A DNA stretch of 64,000 nucleotides, taken from positions 248,001 through 312,000 of the forward strand of contig NZ_JXRR01000017.1 in NCBI RefSeq assembly GCF_000829515.1. The letters are read 5' to 3'. Under the pieces are notes generated by a model. That model was not told the origin of the DNA. It saw only the letters and a list, made by a program, of their open reading frames with translations, and searched no databases. This document shows positions 7,565 to 15,047 of the stretch, in pieces. Numbering within the stretch: the first letter of the stretch is position 1; every line of letters begins with the position of its first letter. This stretch comes from Jeotgalibacillus campisalis (GTDB taxonomy: Bacteria; Bacillota; Bacilli; Bacillales; Jeotgalibacillaceae). Position numbers and translations under genes: made by a program.

Positions 7565-8995
7565 TTATTTTAGTACCGTTACCCCTCGTTTATTGACGAT
7601 CTCAGCGATACCCGTTAGAGCATCAGGCGCATCATCATTTTTGTTCTTACCTTCTTTTTGGAATTCCGTTATGTGCTTATAAAATTCAGGCCAACGTTGC
7701 TTCCAATCAACGGGATAATACACATGATCTTGAATAAAAGAGCTGTTAGTCAGGATGCGGGCCATCTTATTCTTGCTTTGATGAAACCACTTCACTACTA
7801 CACTCTTTGTCTGGAATTCTTCCCATATGATTCGTTTGACGTTTCGAGCAAAGCCACGACCGCCATTATTGGACTCAATCTCAGCCTTATTCACGTTATT
7901 ACGCACAAAAAAAGAAGCCGTCTCTTTTTCAGTGACTTCCATACCGTCTTTGGTATAGTAGACGTCCAAAATGTACGCTTCTCCTTGATAAACACCAGCT
8001 ATTATACTGCAAAGGTAGTCAGAACCTTCATCAGCTGTGTCAGTATAGTTAATGATTCGTTCAAATTGCGGAACATCTTCATAGGTTTTAAACGTCTTAT
8101 ACAGAATACCTTTCACATCAACCGGACGCTGATAATAATTGGCTTCCATAATTGTTTCATCCATCAAACGCTTAAGACTCTCAAATCGCTTTTTATTGAG
8201 CAATGGAGGACATAGCATGTTTCCTTGTTCATCCTCAGCAGGAATGAGCAGCACAAACCATTCATCTTTTTCTTCACTCTCTAAGATGCGGCCGCAAATG
8301 TCTTTCTTGCTCCACCTGGTCATGTTCACGATCTTGATGGACCGATCTGACTGCTCCTGCCTGGATAAAAACGTATCAGTGAACCATTGCCACTGCTTAT
8401 CCAATGCATTCTCATTGAATGCTTCTTCAGCATTCTTTATAGGATCATCAACAATCAGAATGTTACCACCCTTACCAGTGATCGATCCTCCAAGTCCAGC
8501 ACCTTTGTAATTGAAGAACTGCCCTTCTAATGCCCATTGTCGATAAGAGCCATCACCATGCTTAATCCTGACTTCAGGAAAGATGTCAGCAAACACGATT
8601 TCATGAGGATAAATCTTTTCTTCGCTGATTCCGTCACGTGTATAACGAGAGAAGGTTGTTGCTAAATCTTCATTATAAGACGCTGTGATGATCTTATTCT
8701 CTTTATCCTTGCCAAGCACCCACTCACAAAACAAGATGAGTGTTCTTGACTTACCATGTCTGGGAGGGATATTCATGATCATATTCTCGTATGGCTCGCC
8801 ATTTGGCTTTAGCAAAGTTCCTTCATATAGACTCTGAAGCGTGTTTGCTATTCGCTTTAAATGAGGACGATCCTCTTTATAGAACGAAGGAGCTCGAGTC
8901 ACACAATACTCCCAAAAAGACTCTCTGGATAATGCTATGCGCTTATTCCGAATCCTTCTGAGCTTTTCCTCTAGTAAATCTCTAGCTGTCACCAT
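7565..8995 (-). CDS. Terminase large subunit
   Basis: A 476-residue packaging motor. The ATPase domain has Walker A PPRHGKS at 77-83 and Walker B ILIVDD at 179-184. The C-terminal nuclease begins around 'YTDTADEGSD' (317-326) with acidic residues for an RNase H-like site and ends 'DAPDALTGIAEI'. It cuts and pumps DNA through the portal encoded next door. It overlaps the small subunit gene by 14 bases, so coupling is likely. Confidence 0.93.
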   Translation of the reverse strand: MVTARDLLEEKLRRIRNKRIALSRESFWEYCVTRAPSFYKEDRPHLKRIANTLQSLYEGTLLKPNGEPYENMIMNIPPRHGKSRTLILFCEWVLGKDKENKIITASYNEDLATTFSRYTRDGISEEKIYPHEIVFADIFPEVRIKHGDGSYRQWALEGQFFNYKGAGLGGSITGKGGNILIVDDPIKNAEEAFNENALDKQWQWFTDTFLSRQEQSDRSIKIVNMTRWSKKDICGRILESEEKDEWFVLLIPAEDEQGNMLCPPLLNKKRFESLKRLMDETIMEANYYQRPVDVKGILYKTFKTYEDVPQFERIINYTDTADEGSDYLCSIIAGVYQGEAYILDVYYTKDGMEVTEKETASFFVRNNVNKAEIESNNGGRGFARNVKRIIWEEFQTKSVVVKWFHQSKNKMARILTNSSFIQDHVYYPVDWKQRWPEFYKHITEFQKEGKNKNDDAPDALTGIAEIVNKRGVTVLK

Positions 8996-9446
8996 ATTTG
9001 TTCAGCGCCTTTTCAAGCTCTTCATCTGATAAGTGAGAGAGATCTACGACATTGTTTGTGACGGTTCCGGAATGTTCAACGTCTTGCTTATCTCTCCACT
9101 GTTTAGGTTTGCGATTCTTTAACCAGAAGATTTGAGCAGTTGTATTTGGACGCTCATACTTTTCAACCCTGAACACATCTCCGCCTGGAGTCACATGATC
9201 CTCTTCATAATGGAACCCGAGAGCTGATCTGAGCATTGCGTTCTCTACTTGACGATCGATAACCTCTTTACCCTTTTTAAGGGCGTTAGTAATGTTGGGA
9301 TGCTTCTTCTTCCAATCATAAAGCGTTTCCCTTCTAATCCCTATATTGTGAGCAATCTGTTCATCTGTAAGCCCGTCTCTTGCCCAACCTTCAAGTATTA
9401 ACAGCCCTTCTTCTGTTATCCACTCTTGATATTTACCTTTAGCCAC
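8982..9446 (-). CDS. Terminase small subunit
   Basis: A 154-residue protein with an N-terminal helix-turn-helix ('GLTDEQIAHNIGIRRETLYD', about residues 25-45), then 'KKKHPNITNALKKGKEVIDR', the pattern of small terminases that recognise pac/cos DNA. The C-terminal 'LSDEELEKALNKYG' is the common large-subunit-binding tail. It is directly upstream of terL and starts the morphogenesis block; a terminator at 9492-9513 separates it from the accessory genes. Confidence 0.85.
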   Translation of the reverse strand: MAKGKYQEWITEEGLLILEGWARDGLTDEQIAHNIGIRRETLYDWKKKHPNITNALKKGKEVIDRQVENAMLRSALGFHYEEDHVTPGGDVFRVEKYERPNTTAQIFWLKNRKPKQWRDKQDVEHSGTVTNNVVDLSHLSDEELEKALNKYGDS

Positions 9447-9491
9447 TTTTAAATACCACCCACTCTCGCGCTATTTGCTTTTTCAGACATA

Positions 9492-9513
9492 CAAAAAACA
9501 CCCCGAAGGATGC
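9492..9513 (-). terminator. UUCG-loop intrinsic terminator
   Basis: On the minus strand GCATCC-TTCG-GGGTGT forms a short stem with a UUCG tetraloop, followed by TTTTTTG. It lies just after the stop of the gene at 9516-9854 and before terS. A nearly identical hairpin follows the next gene at 9951-9972. Confidence 0.8.
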
Positions 9514-9515
9514 TT

Positions 9516-9854
9516 CTATAAATAACTATTTAATTTCTCAAAACTACTTACATGTACGAACGGCAGGTCTTGGTTATGAACATTAACACCAGGTGTAAGA
9601 ACCCTATCGTATAAAAGGTCATAGATACAATCATTAATAAGTAAAACATCCTTATCAGACGCATCTTTGTGAGAAGTCATTGTCATCCCACCTGAATGTT
9701 GGGTTACTTCACCTATTAGATTCTTCTCCTGCAACTCTCTTAATGGTAAATTCCTTAATGTGCCTATATCTGTTTTAGGTTCCTTCTTTAAATACTCACA
9801 TAAAATTGTTAAGATAGGTTCTTTCGTATCAAAATACGGTTTTGCTTGGTTCAT
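9516..9854 (-). CDS. Phage accessory protein, unknown
   Basis: A 112-residue soluble protein I do not recognise. The start MNQAKPYFDTKEP is chosen because AGGAGG lies nine bases upstream; an earlier in-frame ATG (9878) would put that site inside the coding region. 'ILTILCEYLKKEPKTDIGTL' looks helical and the C-terminal half mixed. It stands alone, with a terminator on each side (9492-9513 and 9951-9972) and a possible extended -10 element TGATATAAA upstream, near 9917. That layout is typical of an independently expressed moron. Confidence 0.6.
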   Translation of the reverse strand: MNQAKPYFDTKEPILTILCEYLKKEPKTDIGTLRNLPLRELQEKNLIGEVTQHSGGMTMTSHKDASDKDVLLINDCIYDLLYDRVLTPGVNVHNQDLPFVHVSSFEKLNSYL

Positions 9855-9950
9855 TCTATTATTCCTCCTTTTCCTCATACATTCGAGAAAAAACAGGAGA
9901 ATCCTCTAATTTTTATATCAATTAACACATTTCTCAGCATCTCAGCATAG

Positions 9951-9972
9951 AAAAAAGCACCCCGAAGGATGC
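9951..9972 (-). terminator. UUCG-loop intrinsic terminator
   Basis: The minus strand carries GCATCC-TTCG-GGGTGC followed by TTTTTTC, a perfect six-pair stem (one G-T) with a UUCG loop. It ends transcription of the gene at 9975-10292. The core is almost the same as that of the terminator at 9492-9513. Confidence 0.85.
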
Positions 9973-9974
9973 GA

Positions 9975-10292
9975 TTAATTGGTTTCGTTTATTTTTCTGC
10001 CAATATTATTTATTTTCAGCAAAGCCTCGTGTGAAAATCTCTTTCTTCCGATACTCATTTCCTCGAAAATCTCTCTTTCCATATCTAAATAATCATTTTT
10101 AAGCCATGACAACTCCCACAAATTATGCAGTTGAGAACCTCTATTTGTGCTATCCAAATCTCTAGTACAAGGTTTACATACTACTTGAAAGTCTTCAATT
10201 CTTTCATGGAAATTGCTACTATCAACCATAATATTAGCTGACCAGTTTTCAATATCTTTTTCGCATTCATCACATTTCACAAATGTATTCAT
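9975..10292 (-). CDS. Zinc-finger-like accessory protein, unknown
   Basis: A 105-residue protein with two Cys pairs, 'CDECEKD' near the N-terminus and 'CKPCTRDL' about residue 40, suggesting one zinc-ribbon module, followed by an acidic helical part. I do not recognise a family. The ATG at 10292 follows GGGGG about 11 bases upstream, which is a little far. The open frame also extends upstream to a TTG at 10343 that lacks a good site. A strong terminator lies directly after the stop. Confidence 0.55.
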   Translation of the reverse strand: MNTFVKCDECEKDIENWSANIMVDSSNFHERIEDFQVVCKPCTRDLDSTNRGSQLHNLWELSWLKNDYLDMEREIFEEMSIGRKRFSHEALLKINNIGRKINETN

Positions 10293-10360
10293 TTTGGTTA
10301 GTGCCCCCTTTACTGTTTCTTTATCTATTCTATTCAACAGCAAACAGGTAAATCCTTCAA

Positions 10361-10474
10361 TTATTTCAATTTATTTTTAGCACATTTCGCAAACGGACAA
10401 TAAGGCTTACCAGCTGCTTTACTAAGCCAGATACATTTCTTACAGTTCTCATATGCTTTTTCAGTGATTTTCAT
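10361..10474 (-). CDS. 37-residue Cys-rich phage protein
   Basis: A tiny ORF coding MKITEKAYENCKKCIWLSKA followed by a Pro/Cys segment, with CxxC and CxxxxC spacing (C11, C14, C26, C31) that could bind one zinc. Its ATG overlaps the stop of the upstream 39-residue gene (ATGA), a sign of translational coupling. No strong ribosome site of its own is seen. The function is unknown. Confidence 0.55.
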   Translation of the reverse strand: MKITEKAYENCKKCIWLSKAAGKPYCPFAKCAKNKLK

Positions 10475-10590
10475 AGGAACACACTCTTTTTTCCACACCT
10501 GGTGCATGTACCTTCAGCTCTGTGAGGATGCCATACAAATTTATAGTTCCTGAAATCATGAAAGCCTATGAAGCATAATAATTTTTTCAT
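10471..10590 (-). CDS. DUF1660-like small zinc-binding phage protein
   Basis: A 39-residue protein beginning MKKLLCFIGFHDF and ending 'CTRCGKKSVFL', the pattern of the DUF1660 family of tiny prophage proteins. AAGGGG lies eight bases before the ATG. The open frame extends upstream to 10737 but crosses an intrinsic terminator and lacks the family pattern, so I exclude that part. It is coupled to the 37-residue gene downstream. Confidence 0.6.
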   Translation of the reverse strand: MKKLLCFIGFHDFRNYKFVWHPHRAEGTCTRCGKKSVFL

Positions 10591-10621
10591 AGCGCGCCCC
10601 TTATGTGCAAAATAAAAACCA

Positions 10622-10650
10622 CAAAAAACCACCCTGTTTAGGATGGTTTG
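10622..10650 (-). terminator. Intrinsic terminator
   Basis: On the minus strand AAACCATCC pairs with GGGTGGTTT around a TAAACA loop, followed by TTTTTTG. It lies about 115 bases after the stop of the membrane-protein gene at 10763 and just before the DUF1660-like gene. Confidence 0.75.
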
Positions 10651-10734
10651 AGTAAGTATATCTAAACGATCTTCACAAGGTTCAAACCTTCTTTTTTCGG
10701 TACCCCTCAAAAAGACCCCTTCACTTATATAGGG

Positions 10735-10760
10735 CAAACATACGTCAAACGTACGTCAAA
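10735..10760. repeat. 11-bp tandem direct repeat (possible activator site)
   Basis: Two adjacent units CAAACATACGT (10735-10745) and CAAACGTACGT (10746-10756), then a third partial CAAAA. The period is 11 bases, close to one helical turn. It sits in a gene-free stretch (10651-10762) just downstream of the ArpU-like regulator and the membrane protein gene, so a regulator-binding site is possible. No sigma-A-type promoter spacing is found with the TTGACG in the repeats. Confidence 0.45.
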
Positions 10761-10762
10761 AA

Positions 10763-11545
10763 TTATCTAGAGATATTTGTCTTGGTACTTCTCATAATTT
10801 GGATCTTCTTTTCCATAAGTGGTTGTAAAACATCAACGGTTAATTCTATGATATACCTATTAATTTCATCCACGGGACCAATGAGGTTTCTATTATTCCC
10901 TGCATCTGGCTTTGCTAAATAACTTTCATAGCTGTATTTATAATTATATGTATTTCTTAATTCATTAAGGAATCTATCACATTCTCTCCCTATACATGAA
11001 ATATAGTCTTGAGATCCCTCAATATAAAAACTAAGTCTTCTGAGAACTAATAAAGCTCTATAAATTTCCTTCTCCCTTACAGTTAATTCAGTTCTAATAT
11101 TTCTGATCTTTTGTTCATACTCCTCTTGCTTCGATAGCTCGAGATTATCACGTCCGCTATAAAGTGATTCTGATAAGGTAATATAATAAACAAAGTCATT
11201 ATAGACATTCGTAATTATTAAGTTGAAAGAATCAATATTCTTATAGAGATCCTCAAGCTTTTCATTCTCTAATTTAAAATAATATTGATGCATCTCACGA
11301 TCTAGAGTAATTTGGTGTTCTCTTTCGATTGCCGTTAATTGAGTCTCGTGTTGAGCTTTTATTTGGAATCTTGACACAAAGTACACTACGCTAGCACCAA
11401 TAATAGCTCCTAAGTAGCCTCCCCAATATCCTAACCATCCATTTGCGGTGCCTGGTGAAGTACTTACCCATGAGCTGTCCATCATTAAACTAAGTCCCAA
11501 AGGAGTAAAAATCGCAAGGAGTACAATAATCACAACTTTCCACAT
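10763..11545 (-). CDS. Two-TM membrane protein with coiled coil, unknown
   Basis: A 260-residue protein starting MWKVV, chosen over an upstream ATG because GGAG lies seven bases before it. It has a hydrophobic helix at ~3-22, then 'NGWLGYWGGYLGAIIGASVV' as a second membrane segment (~38-62), followed by a long charged coiled coil. 'WLGYWGGYLGAIIG' resembles membrane anchors of many uncharacterised bacterial and prophage proteins, some in defence islands. Location in the accessory strip between the late regulator and terS suggests a moron. A superinfection-exclusion role is only inference. Confidence 0.65.
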   Translation of the reverse strand: MWKVVIIVLLAIFTPLGLSLMMDSSWVSTSPGTANGWLGYWGGYLGAIIGASVVYFVSRFQIKAQHETQLTAIEREHQITLDREMHQYYFKLENEKLEDLYKNIDSFNLIITNVYNDFVYYITLSESLYSGRDNLELSKQEEYEQKIRNIRTELTVREKEIYRALLVLRRLSFYIEGSQDYISCIGRECDRFLNELRNTYNYKYSYESYLAKPDAGNNRNLIGPVDEINRYIIELTVDVLQPLMEKKIQIMRSTKTNISR

Positions 11546-11611
11546 ACAATGTCTCCAATCGTTTAAAATTTTCTTTTTATTCCAGTATATCAAAATATTA
11601 ATTTCGAGGAC

Positions 11612-12154
11612 CTATTTTAAATAAGAAACTTTTACTCGTACTTTTTCCTTAGCTCGATCAACATACTGTTGGACTGTTCTTTTCTTCAATCCAATCTCTT
11701 CAGCGATCTCTGCCAAGCTCATTCCCTGTGCCATATGGAGAAGATAACACTGTCTTTCCCTGTGAGATAGGATAATCAATACATCAAGCAATTTCTCTCG
11801 TTGTGAATCAGATAAATAGACTTGTTTGGGCTTCATATCAATCTGAGGGAATAAATCCATATCTAGTAGCGATGTACGCTCATATGCTGATCTTCTGTCA
11901 ATGCCTCTTAGATTCCCTGGACGTCTACCCTTTCGCATCCATTCAATAGCATATTTCATGTCTGATATCATTTCAGAAACAATTCTATATTCTTCTTCAT
12001 CTGCTGGATTAGTGAAATTAATATCACCGAATTGGTCAGTGTTTTTGGACAACAGGTAGCGAGAACGCTTTTCAAGTTCCTTCTTACCATCACTGTATTC
12101 ACTGATTAACTTCTCGTTCCAAAATTCGATAGGTGTATTCGTGGTTGTGCTCAC
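11612..12154 (-). CDS. ArpU/Xpf-like late transcription regulator
   Basis: A 180-residue protein whose C-terminal third is a sigma-70 region-4-like helix-turn-helix: 'LSHRERQCYLLHMAQGMSLA' then 'EIAEEIGLKKRTVQQYVDRA'. ArpU family and Xpf of PBSX are related regulators of late genes. GTG at 12154 follows AAGGGGG at seven bases; an earlier in-frame ATG at 12196 lies inside a terminator. It is placed at the end of the early region after a strong terminator, facing the packaging genes, which fits late-operon activation. Confidence 0.8.
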   Translation of the reverse strand: MSTTTNTPIEFWNEKLISEYSDGKKELEKRSRYLLSKNTDQFGDINFTNPADEEEYRIVSEMISDMKYAIEWMRKGRRPGNLRGIDRRSAYERTSLLDMDLFPQIDMKPKQVYLSDSQREKLLDVLIILSHRERQCYLLHMAQGMSLAEIAEEIGLKKRTVQQYVDRAKEKVRVKVSYLK

Positions 12155-12176
12155 AGCAATTCCCCCTTTAAAATGT

Positions 12177-12235
12177 AAAAAAGGAGCACAAAGCAAAGAT
12201 TGCCTCTCTCACAAGGTCTTTGCTTTAAGCTCCTT
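12177..12235 (-). terminator. Strong terminator closing the early operon
   Basis: On the minus strand AAGGAGC..AAAGCAAAGA pairs with TCTTTGCTTT..GCTCCTT (about 19 pairs with a two-base internal mismatch), followed by a T-run. It separates the early genes from the ArpU-like regulator gene. The regulator may therefore need its own promoter or read-through. Confidence 0.85.
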
Positions 12236-12277
12236 CTGGTTTTCAGATAGGATTATTTAGTTTGAACGTGCAGTTCA

Positions 12278-12427
12278 TTATTTTTGATATTGCCTTATCA
12301 TCCATATATTGCGTTCTATATTTTCATCGAAGCATTTCTTGTGCATTGTTTCTCCGTTTTTAAGTTGCGTATCATCATGTTCGTTAATTTGCTTCCTGCA
12401 CCAATGACAGATATTCATATGCTTCAC
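12278..12427 (-). CDS. 49-residue zinc-finger-like protein
   Basis: A short ORF starting with GTG at 12427, six bases after AGGAGGG. It reads MKHMNICHWCRKQINEHDDT and continues with 'HKKCFDEN', giving a CxxC...HxxC arrangement typical of a small zinc finger. It lies between the XtrA-like gene and the early terminator. The function is unknown. Confidence 0.6.
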   Translation of the reverse strand: MKHMNICHWCRKQINEHDDTQLKNGETMHKKCFDENIERNIWMIRQYQK

Positions 12428-12438
12428 GCTAAACCCTC

Positions 12439-12600
12439 CTAAAACTTCTCACTTTCCTCACTCAGCACCCGATCCACCTTATTTTGATTCATAATGACCG
12501 TAGTTCTGCTATAAGGCTTTAACGGCACTACTTTTCGCTTCCCATCACCACAAACGATAATGTATGGCGTTCCTTTTGCTTCGAGCTCTTTTTCGTTCAT
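12439..12600 (-). CDS. XtrA-like small phage protein
   Basis: A 53-residue protein (MNEKELEAKGTPYIIVCGDG and on). Size, beta-rich look and position close to the Xpf/ArpU-like regulator resemble XtrA of PBSX, which lies just before xpf. The assignment rests on context and general similarity. The upstream extension to 12651 overlaps the DUF1064 gene and is unlikely. Confidence 0.5.
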   Translation of the reverse strand: MNEKELEAKGTPYIIVCGDGKRKVVPLKPYSRTTVIMNQNKVDRVLSEESEKF

Positions 12601-12610
12601 GATGCCACCC

Positions 12611-13081
12611 CTAAGCCTTTCTGATAAACTCCCGACCCTTTTGCTCCACAATCACCAATTCAACGCCTGTCTGTTCTTCAAACAGTTTCTTACGCAATGG
12701 AAAGTCCTTACTCGCGGGCCCTCCTTTGATATCAATGAATTCTACATATCCATCCTTGTACGTGACCTTAAAATCTGCGGTATAGATCGCTCCACCTTTC
12801 TCGCGTTTGCCCTTACCCTTGCAGAGTGAGCATTGATTAAGATTCATGGTTTTTGGATTGAGCAGCCTGCCAGCACCCCGGCACCTCTTGCATTCCACTG
12901 TATAAGTATCAATGATCGTAAACTGAGGATGTGTTTCGATCTCCTGTACCATTTCATCTTTCAGTAGCCGTTTATAGTAAGCAGCCTCTGATAAACTATC
13001 AAACTCAATATCATTGATCACCATTCTCTTTGCGATCCACTGGCGTGGCTGTTTCTTCTGGCGTGGTCTGTTTGGTCTCAT
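12611..13081 (-). CDS. DUF1064 nuclease-like protein with DnaJ-type zinc insert
   Basis: A 156-residue member of DUF1064, phage proteins with a PD-(D/E)XK nuclease core, possibly Holliday-junction resolvases. The core is visible as 'FDSLSEAAYY' (E32), 'YTADFKV' (D103) and 'FIDIKG' (D117, K119). Between the first two strands is an insert with CKRCRGAG (64-71) and CSLCKGKG (84-91), two CxxCxGxG motifs as in the DnaJ zinc finger. It lies with replication and recombination genes, in keeping with DNA processing. Confidence 0.75.
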   Translation of the reverse strand: MRPNRPRQKKQPRQWIAKRMVINDIEFDSLSEAAYYKRLLKDEMVQEIETHPQFTIIDTYTVECKRCRGAGRLLNPKTMNLNQCSLCKGKGKREKGGAIYTADFKVTYKDGYVEFIDIKGGPASKDFPLRKKLFEEQTGVELVIVEQKGREFIRKA

Positions 13082-13360
13082 TTATTCAGCCTCCTGAAAG
13101 ATTAGGTCCTTTCTCTCGAGCTCCTGTTCAGCCATTGCGGTTGCGACTGCTGCAACATGAATGATTTCTTTCAATTTGTTGTCTGCATCAGATTCCTTGC
13201 CCCATCCCTTTTCCTTCTGCATAGCCTGAGCTACTTCTCCGACTTCTTCAATGAGGATCTGTAGCCATGTTCCATCATCATGGCGCTGCACGCCCCATTT
13301 TTTATCCTGCCGCACACGTTCTTGATCGATTGCCATTAATACTCGACCTTTTAAGTTCAT
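13082..13360 (-). CDS. MazG-like nucleotide pyrophosphohydrolase
   Basis: A 92-residue protein of the small phage MazG-like type. The metal-binding pattern EEVGE (about 38-42) is followed ~23 residues later by 'KEIIHVAAVATA'; many relatives have Asp where this one has His. It may hydrolyse non-canonical or (p)ppGpp-type nucleotides during infection, but activity is unproven. ATG at 13360 is preferred because GGAGG lies six bases upstream. Confidence 0.75.
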   Translation of the reverse strand: MNLKGRVLMAIDQERVRQDKKWGVQRHDDGTWLQILIEEVGEVAQAMQKEKGWGKESDADNKLKEIIHVAAVATAMAEQELERKDLIFQEAE

Positions 13361-13384
13361 CTTCATCCTCCATTCTTACCTTTC

Positions 13385-14632
13385 CTAAACACTCACCGCA
13401 TAGCGCGAACTTTCTGCGCACATTTCAGGCAAATTAGCTCTAACTAAAGCATCTGCAAATGGTGGCGGTACACTATTACCAACTCTTCTTATCTGATCTG
13501 ACTTCGTTCCGATATTAAAGTTGTAATTACACGGGAATCCTTGACCAGCAAATAGTTCATGCGGTTGCAACATTCTCAATCCAATATCAGTGATTTGATA
13601 TTCGTTTGTTTTAACTGCTACCAATCCAAACCGATCGCGGGTTGTTATCGTATGAAGAGGTTCGCTTAAAGGCTGCCCTACACCCTGACCGTAATATTTA
13701 GTGAGGAAAGCAGTTACCAGTCCAAAACGATTACCACCAGCCGTAATAGTGTGCAAAGGGCTGTTTAATGAAATGCCTCTTACTGTTTTTTCTGATTGTT
13801 CAGTGTAGTAACTAATCAGGAAAGCTGCTTTATTCTCGTCTGGAACCATAAAAGGTTTTGATTCATTCAACACAAATTTCTCTAAGCCTCGTTCGATTCT
13901 TTTCATGGTATTCTGCACCAAAGGCTTTTTACGGTTGAATATCGATGGAGCGCCGATCGACCAGTCAATAATTTCACTGGAGGTCTTCCATGGCTTTTGT
14001 TTGCCTCTTTGCACCTGTGGACTCTGTGGATCTCCATGAGTAGGTTCAGGCCATGTAATTGGTTTTCCGTCACATCTAGCGATCATAAATAATCTTTTCC
14101 GGATGGTTGGAGCTCCATAATCGCATGCGGACAGTAGTTTAAACTGGACTCTATATCCTAATGATTCAAGAGCCTTCACAAAACTTTGGAAGGTTCGACC
14201 TCGCATTACATCTATAGGTTTTCCTTCATTACTTAGAGGGCCCCAATCTTTAAATTCTTCAACATTTTCAAGCATTATGACTCTTGGTTTAACCGCCAAT
14301 GCCCATTTAACAGCTATCCAGGCTAAACCTCTTATTGCTTGCTTTACAGGCTTGCCGCCTTTTGCTCTTGAATGATGAGTACAATCTGGAGAGAACCAAG
14401 CTAATCCTACTTTCCTCCCCCTGCAAGCTTCTTTAGGATCTACATCCCATACAGATTCGCAATAGTGTTCAGTGTCTGGATGATTTATCTTGTGCATTTC
14501 TATAGCAGCAGGATCATGATTAATGGCTATATCAACGCTCATACCGGTTGCCATTTCTATCCCTGTGGAGGCTCCGCCACCGCCTGCAAAGTTATCAATG
14601 ACGATTTCTCTAAACATATCAAGCTGCTTCAT
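13385..14632 (-). CDS. DNA cytosine-5 methyltransferase
   Basis: A 415-residue C5 methyltransferase. It has motif I FAGGGGASTGIE (15-26), motif IV with SPDC instead of the usual PPC (catalytic Cys84, 'SPDCTHHSRAKGG'), ENV (122-124), an 'IRKRLF' segment, a long variable target-recognition region, and C-terminal 'RRVGNSVPPPFADALV'. No restriction gene is nearby, so it is probably an orphan that protects phage DNA. The ATG overlaps the stop of a 41-residue gene, so translation is likely coupled. Confidence 0.88.
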   Translation of the reverse strand: MKQLDMFREIVIDNFAGGGGASTGIEMATGMSVDIAINHDPAAIEMHKINHPDTEHYCESVWDVDPKEACRGRKVGLAWFSPDCTHHSRAKGGKPVKQAIRGLAWIAVKWALAVKPRVIMLENVEEFKDWGPLSNEGKPIDVMRGRTFQSFVKALESLGYRVQFKLLSACDYGAPTIRKRLFMIARCDGKPITWPEPTHGDPQSPQVQRGKQKPWKTSSEIIDWSIGAPSIFNRKKPLVQNTMKRIERGLEKFVLNESKPFMVPDENKAAFLISYYTEQSEKTVRGISLNSPLHTITAGGNRFGLVTAFLTKYYGQGVGQPLSEPLHTITTRDRFGLVAVKTNEYQITDIGLRMLQPHELFAGQGFPCNYNFNIGTKSDQIRRVGNSVPPPFADALVRANLPEMCAESSRYAVSV

Positions 14633-14758
14633 TCAACGCCTAACCCCCTCAAATATAATGTAATCCGGTCTGTCAATCTTGCAATTAAACACCTCAATCA
14701 CCGTGAGTCGCTCATCATCTACTGATTTTTCTTTCTTGATGCGAACGTAGCGTTTCAT
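14633..14758 (-). CDS. 41-residue phage protein, unknown
   Basis: A small ORF coding MKRYVRIKKEKSVDDERLTV and a further 21 residues. It is held by tight packing: its ATG overlaps the stop of the upstream gene (ATGA) and its stop abuts the methyltransferase ATG, with the GAGGGGG of the methyltransferase inside it. No family is recognised. Confidence 0.55.
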   Translation of the reverse strand: MKRYVRIKKEKSVDDERLTVIEVFNCKIDRPDYIIFEGVRR

Positions 14759-15042
14759 GCTCCTTCAACCTCCTTCTCAGTCAACTCCTTCAACCACTCA
14801 TGATCATTAGTCGCTTTCGCCATTAAGATGTACTGCTCTTTCAATATTTCGTTGTAATCAATTTCAATCACCGTTTCCACCTTTTCAATGGATGTGATCG
14901 GCAGCGTATTCCTGAAGTATGCCTGCTTCGATTCACACCACATGTCACAAATCGCAAAGGGGTAATAGTTGAAGATGACAAAGCCTTTGATAACACCCAC
15001 CCAACCGGTTTTTATATGTCTGACTGCATCCCCTATCTCCAT
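14755..15042 (-). CDS. Phage protein, unknown function
   Basis: A 95-residue protein whose N-terminal half (MEIGDAVRHIKTGWVGVIKG) looks like a small SH3/KOW-like beta barrel, followed by an acidic helical tail. I do not know the family. It is packed in the early operon between the zinc-finger HTH gene and the 41-residue gene. Confidence 0.55.
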   Translation of the reverse strand: MEIGDAVRHIKTGWVGVIKGFVIFNYYPFAICDMWCESKQAYFRNTLPITSIEKVETVIEIDYNEILKEQYILMAKATNDHEWLKELTEKEVEGA

Positions 15043-15047
15043 TCAGA

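Noticed and set aside
7658-8510. Two + strand frames of 123-185 codons opposite terL
   Set aside because: Composition is that of antisense of a well-defined terminase gene; no ribosome site or neighbour on that strand.
10677-10690. AAGGTT-CA-AACCTT followed by a T-run on the + strand, as a terminator
   Set aside because: The two-base loop is too small for a normal hairpin and no + strand gene precedes it.
10471-10737. 88-codon open frame on the minus strand
   Set aside because: Its first half crosses an intrinsic terminator and has no ribosome site; only the last 39 codons, with their own site and DUF1660-like pattern, are kept.
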